Source: Podila epigama (Eukaryota > Mortierellomycota > Mortierellomycetes > Mortierellales > Mortierellaceae). From it: DNA of 11,942 bases. Each line of letters begins with the position of its first letter. The stretch's first letter is position 1. The notes beneath the pieces are model-generated. The model saw only the letters and a list, made by a program, of their open reading frames with translations, was not told where the DNA came from and searched no databases. A program made the translations under genes and the position numbers. Location of the stretch: assembly GCA_015679605.1 (NCBI GenBank), contig JAAAVE010000099.1:4096-16037 (forward strand). Direction: 5' to 3'. Positions 8,901-11,942 of the stretch are shown in pieces.

Positions 8901-10702
8901 CCCAACCTCAATACCTCAGGCGGAGTATTTCCCCTATCGAAAACATTGGTTCCAGTTCGCAGCACGAAGAGAATCATGGTCGTTCTCGGGGACATGATCA
9001 TGAACATGAGTATGAACATGGACTAGGGCACCATACTCGACACGAGGATCGTCCGTCCTATTCGCAGCAGTCAGCCTCAAGAAACCTGGACTCCCATGCT
9101 CACATGCGTGATCTCCCACCACTGCCCGTTCCGAAGGACAGTCATCTTCCTCGATACGGCCATAGCATTTTCCATGGACAGTATCACTCTTCACCCTCAA
9201 TGGCCACGTCGCGATACCCTCCAATGTATTCGTCGACATCCAAGATGTCTCACCACCAGTCATCTCACTCATATTCACAGCAGCCACACTCGCACTACTC
9301 GCACCATCCTCAACAGCACTCGTCCCACGTGCCACACTCACCACACTCGTCACACTCGTCACACGCGCCACATTCACCGCCTTCACACAGTTCACCCCAT
9401 CACTCTGGGCATGACTCGAGATACTCGCCCCCTACGCATTACCCACGCCCCATTAGCATGACCGGGTACCAGGCGCCGAGCTTGCATTATCGTAACAGCA
9501 GCGACGTGGACGAAACCATGCATTCGTCGCTCTCGACCTACTCTTCTGGATGGAACCAGCGCCTTCCTGGATATGCAACGGTTTCGTCTTCGTCCTTCAA
9601 CACTCGCCTCTCGTCAACGGGTGTGGTACGTTCATCCAATCATCCCAACTCCCCACCACTCTATCCCCGCCCAGTGAGTCCCAGTCACCCTTACCCACAT
9701 TCTCATTACCGATCTGCTGGATCAGCACATGCACCCCTTCAACCGGGACATGGACATGGTTATCACCGCTCTCGGTCACCGCCACTACCACCACCTCACA
9801 GTCAAACACTTCCTATGCCTACATCAATGGCATCGTCGTCTTCGTCGTCGTCTGTCAATAACTCTGGTTATGGTGCATCATCCTTCCGTCATCTCCTCAA
9901 TCCTCTCAACCGCCATGAGGACATGAACGAGGATGAGCGCGACTCTGCACAACTTCCGCCCATCTCTATGCCTGGCAGTAATAATAGTAGTGGTAGTAAC
10001 AGTCATCACCAACGAATGAATCACCGCCACCACCAGCCTCTTCCGCGAGCTTCTGAAATCATGCATCAGGACAGCAGCAGCAGTAACAGTACGCGTCACT
10101 CGCAGCACAGTCCAGGTCATTTTGATCAACACCAGCGTAGGCCAGCCTCACCGACAAGCAACATCGGTCCGTTGAGCGACATGATGTCGGAAGCTCTGTC
10201 TGCGGCTGCCAAGGCGGCAGGAAATCCCCTGAGCAATACCGATGTACTACAAAAGACACGTGAAGATCTTCAGCGGGAGGTGTCGCACCTGTCCATGTTG
10301 CTGGGACATGCCGCGGCAGTGTTGAACGGTCTAGATCAGGCGCTTGGCCCGAACGCAACAGCTAATTCTGCCAATGGACCGAGTGCAGAGAGTAGTGATG
10401 TGAAGGCTTCATCTGGAGCACTGTCACCGCCGTCCCGCTCTCCACCACACTTGGCAACGGGCACAGATGAAGAGACCCTGACAACAGACTCGAATACCAA
10501 CTCGGCTCTTGCGAGCTTAATGGCTCTGAGTGCATCAGGTGGTCCTGAGCAGAGGTTTAATTCGAGTAAAGGAAGAGGAGCGAACGAAGAGCCTCCGTCC
10601 TCCTCATCGTCATCACATGGTCTCCCACCCTTGTCTTTTACCCATCACCATTCACATGCGCAGTCCGACTCTCTTACAAAACGTAGACATCGCGATGATT
10701 AA
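4657..10702 (+). CDS. sreA: SreA/Fep1/Urbs1-type GATA transcription factor, iron-responsive repressor (2 exons)
   Basis: Exons 4657-6307 and 7692-10702 encode 1553 residues. Finger 1 is C526-x2-C529-x17-C547-x2-C550, and the exon join restores [12 protein letters not shown] Cys-rich region, [12 protein letters not shown] plus CAGC, has C638-x5-C644-x8-C653-x2-C656, the diagnostic iron-sensing signature of this family. Finger 2 is C671, C674, C692, C695, followed by the basic arm [15 protein letters not shown]. Residues 1378-1436 (LSDMMSEAL to NGLDQALG) form a predicted helical/coiled-coil segment, as in the C-terminal dimerisation and corepressor regions of relatives. Known members bind (A/T)GATAA and repress siderophore and iron-uptake genes when iron (or an Fe-S cluster) occupies the Cys region. 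The 525 residues before finger 1 are low complexity (Q/P-rich 137-162, H247-252, NQ repeats, Thr tract 419-429), with SUMO-type motifs at K223 and K303. A His/Ser-rich block lies at 1071-1133. The protein is much longer than Fep1. The start at 4657 is the first ATG after a 571-nt ATG-free leader. Confidence 0.93.
5395..5440 (+). repeat. His-tract and CAAAAT hexamer repeat inside the GATA-factor CDS
   Basis: CAT/CAC codons encode six histidines. Tandem CAAAAT units (about 5414-5440) then encode alternating Gln-Asn. The repeat stays in frame, so length changes by whole units would be tolerated. Confidence 0.85.
5911..5943 (+). repeat. (ACT)11 microsatellite encoding polythreonine
   Basis: Eleven consecutive ACT codons give T419-T429 of the GATA factor. 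They are followed by Ile and a second Thr run. It is a trinucleotide tract likely to vary in length between strains. Confidence 0.9.
6541..6645 (+). repeat. GTGA/GTGC-type imperfect microsatellite in the long intron
   Basis: The tract runs from AGTGAGAGAGTGAGTGAG into GCGTGCGTGCGT units and back to GTGAGTGAGTGA. Part of it is complementary to CT-rich repeats near the 3' end of the same intron (7305-7404). Confidence 0.85.
6842..6864 (+). repeat. Poly(A) run of 23 in the long intron
   Basis: An uninterrupted A23 run followed by GAGAGA. A poly(A) run can be the remnant of a retroposed insertion, but I see no target duplication or element body. It is probably a simple homopolymer. Confidence 0.85.
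7360..7691 (+). repeat. Pyrimidine-rich tract with TCAG/CAAT and CCTT repeats before the acceptor
   Basis: The + strand is almost all C and T, with CAGT/CAAT units at 7376-7400, CCTT/CTTT units at 7412-7452 and CT units at 7664-7680. It resembles the leader upstream of 4657 in composition and ends in the CAG acceptor at 7691. Confidence 0.7.
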
Positions 10703-10855
10703 ACGATGGACATAATATAAACCAATAATGTTGATAAAGTGTTGATGTCTGTTTGTTGGTGTTTGGTCATGTTCAACGTTCCTTTAGTCTATGATAGAGC
10801 AGCTGTAAAATGGAAAAGGATAAATACCTGCATAACGTAAAAAAAAAACAGTCTA
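10703..10855. other. 153-bp convergent spacer between the GATA-factor and HMG-CoA reductase genes
   Basis: Two genes converge here, so both 3' ends and poly(A) sites must fall in or across this short region. It holds ATAATATAAA and AATAATG elements just after the + strand stop, a TGATAA at 10732-10737, and an A run at 10839-10848 that reads as T just after the minus-strand stop. The 3' UTRs probably overlap. I see no RNA gene. Confidence 0.6.
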
Positions 10856-11500
10856 TTAGGATTTGAGTACGCCAAGACCGCGAGATTCAATGTAAGAACG
10901 AGCGGCACCAAGACGAATTTTGCCCGTGTCAATCATATAGGCAGTGACTTCATCGACAGAGGCGGGTGGTGTGCCAGCAGAGATGGCAATGTTGCGTGCA
11001 TGCAAGGACATGTGTCCTCGTTGGATGCCTTCTGTGATGAGGGCGCGCAGGGCGGCAAAGTTTTGTGCGAGACCTGTTGTGACCATTGCCTGTTGGTGTC
11101 GTTTTTTTTTTTTTTTTTTTGTGAAGCATGATGAAGCATTGAGTGTGAGTGAAAACACAAAGTGCTTGTTTGTTTGTCAAACAAAGATGAACAATAACAA
11201 AAAAAAGACAAAAACTGTTACCATAGCGAGTTGCTTGCTATCAGGATACTTCATCACGCCAAGCGTAAAGGCATGGACTGGGTTGGTGCTCAAGACGCCA
11301 CCTTTGGTGCCGACCATGATGGGCATCTCAAGCTCGCCACAAAAGACAAGAGCATCCTGACCGGTATACCCAAGTTGAATCCGCTCCTGATCCTCCTCAA
11401 CCCAATACCGTGTCAACGACTTGTAAGCATCCCCGCGGTATATCCGTGTTGTTTCATCCTGCCCAAACTTTCTTTTCCTTTGGTTATTGTCATCATCATT

Positions 11501-11533
<33 letters not shown>

Positions 11534-11800
11534 ACTGTCCAGAGAAGGTGAACATGTTGAATGCTCAGACAAGGAACCAGCCCCGCTTGCCCACGCATGT
11601 GCACCTGCCTCAATCGCCCGCCAGTCTTGGCCTGTCGCCAAGGCTACAGCATCAATCCCGTTCATGATCCCCTTGTTGTGTGTTGCTGCCCGATAAGGGT
11701 CCAAATCGGCCCATTCATAAGCCTCTAATATCCGTACTGCCACATCCTTTCCTTCCAATGATTTGTATTTCATGTGAGAGAATGGAAGGCGGAACGTTGA
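10856..11800 (-). CDS. mvaA: Class II (bacterial-type) HMG-CoA reductase, 5' part beyond the window
   Basis: Visible exons on the minus strand are 11800-11222 and 11089-10856 (about 270 residues), the C-terminal half of the enzyme. Class II landmarks are clear: [15 protein letters not shown] with catalytic Lys and Asn, [15 protein letters not shown] with catalytic Asp, [14 protein letters not shown], then across the intron [14 protein letters not shown], and [11 protein letters not shown] with catalytic His, followed by the flap domain. The catalytic Glu should lie in the missing 5' part. The enzyme interconverts HMG-CoA and mevalonate with NAD(P)H. Class II forms are soluble and typical of bacteria, whereas sterol-pathway enzymes in fungi are usually membrane-bound class I. 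Between AHAWA and YKSLTRYW an insertion of about 55 residues carries N12 and acidic residues. The C-terminus (GVLKS) shows no PTS1. The introns argue against bacterial contamination. Confidence 0.9.
11090..11221 (-). other. Intron in the class II HMG-CoA reductase gene (132 bp)
   Basis: On the minus strand the donor is GCTATG|GTAACA and the acceptor is CCAACAG|GCAATG, phase 0. The join gives [14 protein letters not shown], the same length as the equivalent segment of bacterial class II enzymes as I recall it. A T19 run (+ strand, 11102-11120) lies near the acceptor, so it reads as poly(A) in the transcript. Confidence 0.9.
11498..11533 (-). repeat. Trinucleotide repeat encoding 12 asparagines in HMG-CoA reductase
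   Basis: Twelve AAC/AAT codons on the minus strand, flanked by Ser on one side and three Asp on the other. The frame stays open through the whole insertion, and I see no good splice pair that would remove it. Confidence 0.85.
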
Positions 11801-11942
11801 CTAGATGTGTAAGTATTTAGTTGTTGTTTGTTTGTTGGTTGGTTTGTTTGTTTGTTGGTGATGTGAAGCCGTCAAGAGAAAGAGTGTTAGTTTCTTTTAT
11901 GACTTTTTTGCCTGACGCTTTCATATTCTTCTTCCCTTGATG
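11801..11942 (-). other. Probable intron reaching the window edge in the HMG-CoA reductase gene
   Basis: On the minus strand the acceptor is ACACATCTAG|TCA at 11801. It opens [13 protein letters not shown], which fits class II enzymes just before the [11 protein letters not shown] region. Sequence further upstream is stop-rich and repetitive (GTTT units on the + strand, 11822-11860). No clear donor is seen before 11942, so the intron probably continues out of the window. A start at ATG 11773 is less likely, because half of the enzyme would be missing. Confidence 0.6.

Noticed and set aside
11490-11560. Hidden intron removing the asparagine tract of HMG-CoA reductase
   Set aside because: A GTAACA exists at the start of the tract on the minus strand, but no good acceptor with a pyrimidine tract or branch site follows. 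The frame also stays open throughout, so I keep it as coding, with RNA evidence needed to be certain.

Overview
The window looks like nuclear DNA of a filamentous fungus. Four protein-coding genes carry short GT-AG introns. Intergenic and leader DNA is rich in homopolymers, CT tracts and microsatellites, and the proteins have long Ser/Thr/Gln/His/Asn low-complexity stretches. One gene is a two-finger GATA factor with the iron-regulator cysteine signature, an architecture known only from fungi. The overall style suggests an early-diverging lineage (Mucoromycota/Mortierellomycota), but that placement is an inference.

Layout. (1) 145-2125 (+): a three-exon gene for a 566-residue nuclear-looking protein I cannot name. 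It has a dense series of SUMO-acceptor motifs and a cluster of CDK-type phosphorylation motifs. A 15-codon upstream ORF overlaps its start codon. (2) 2237-3735 (+), only 111 bp downstream: a four-exon homologue of human ZCCHC17 (S1 RNA-binding domain, CCHC zinc knuckle, Arg/Asp/Glu/Ser-rich tail). (3) 3736-4656: a long intergenic region with several WGATAA sites and an ATG-free, pyrimidine-rich leader. (4) 4657-10702 (+): a two-exon gene for a 1553-residue GATA factor of the SreA/Fep1/Urbs1 family. It has both zinc fingers, the four-cysteine iron-sensing region and a C-terminal helical/coiled-coil segment. The exons are separated by an unusually long 1384-bp intron that cuts the first finger immediately after its last cysteine. 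(5) 10703-10855: a 153-bp convergent spacer. (6) 10856-11800 and beyond the right edge (-): the 3' part of a class II (bacterial-type) HMG-CoA reductase. It has at least one clear intron and an asparagine-rich insertion.

How they fit together. Genes 1 and 2 have no evident functional link to the rest, apart from being nuclear or RNA-related housekeeping-type genes. The GATA factor would be expected to repress iron-acquisition genes when iron is sufficient, and WGATAA motifs in its own leader and intron suggest autoregulation. The neighbouring HMG-CoA reductase makes or consumes mevalonate. Mevalonate feeds sterols and, in some fungi, siderophores, so a link to iron is conceivable but not shown here.

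All exon junctions were deduced by eye from splice signals, frame continuity and family similarity. No search or transcript evidence was available. I see no convincing tRNA, rRNA, snoRNA, CRISPR or transposon in the window.
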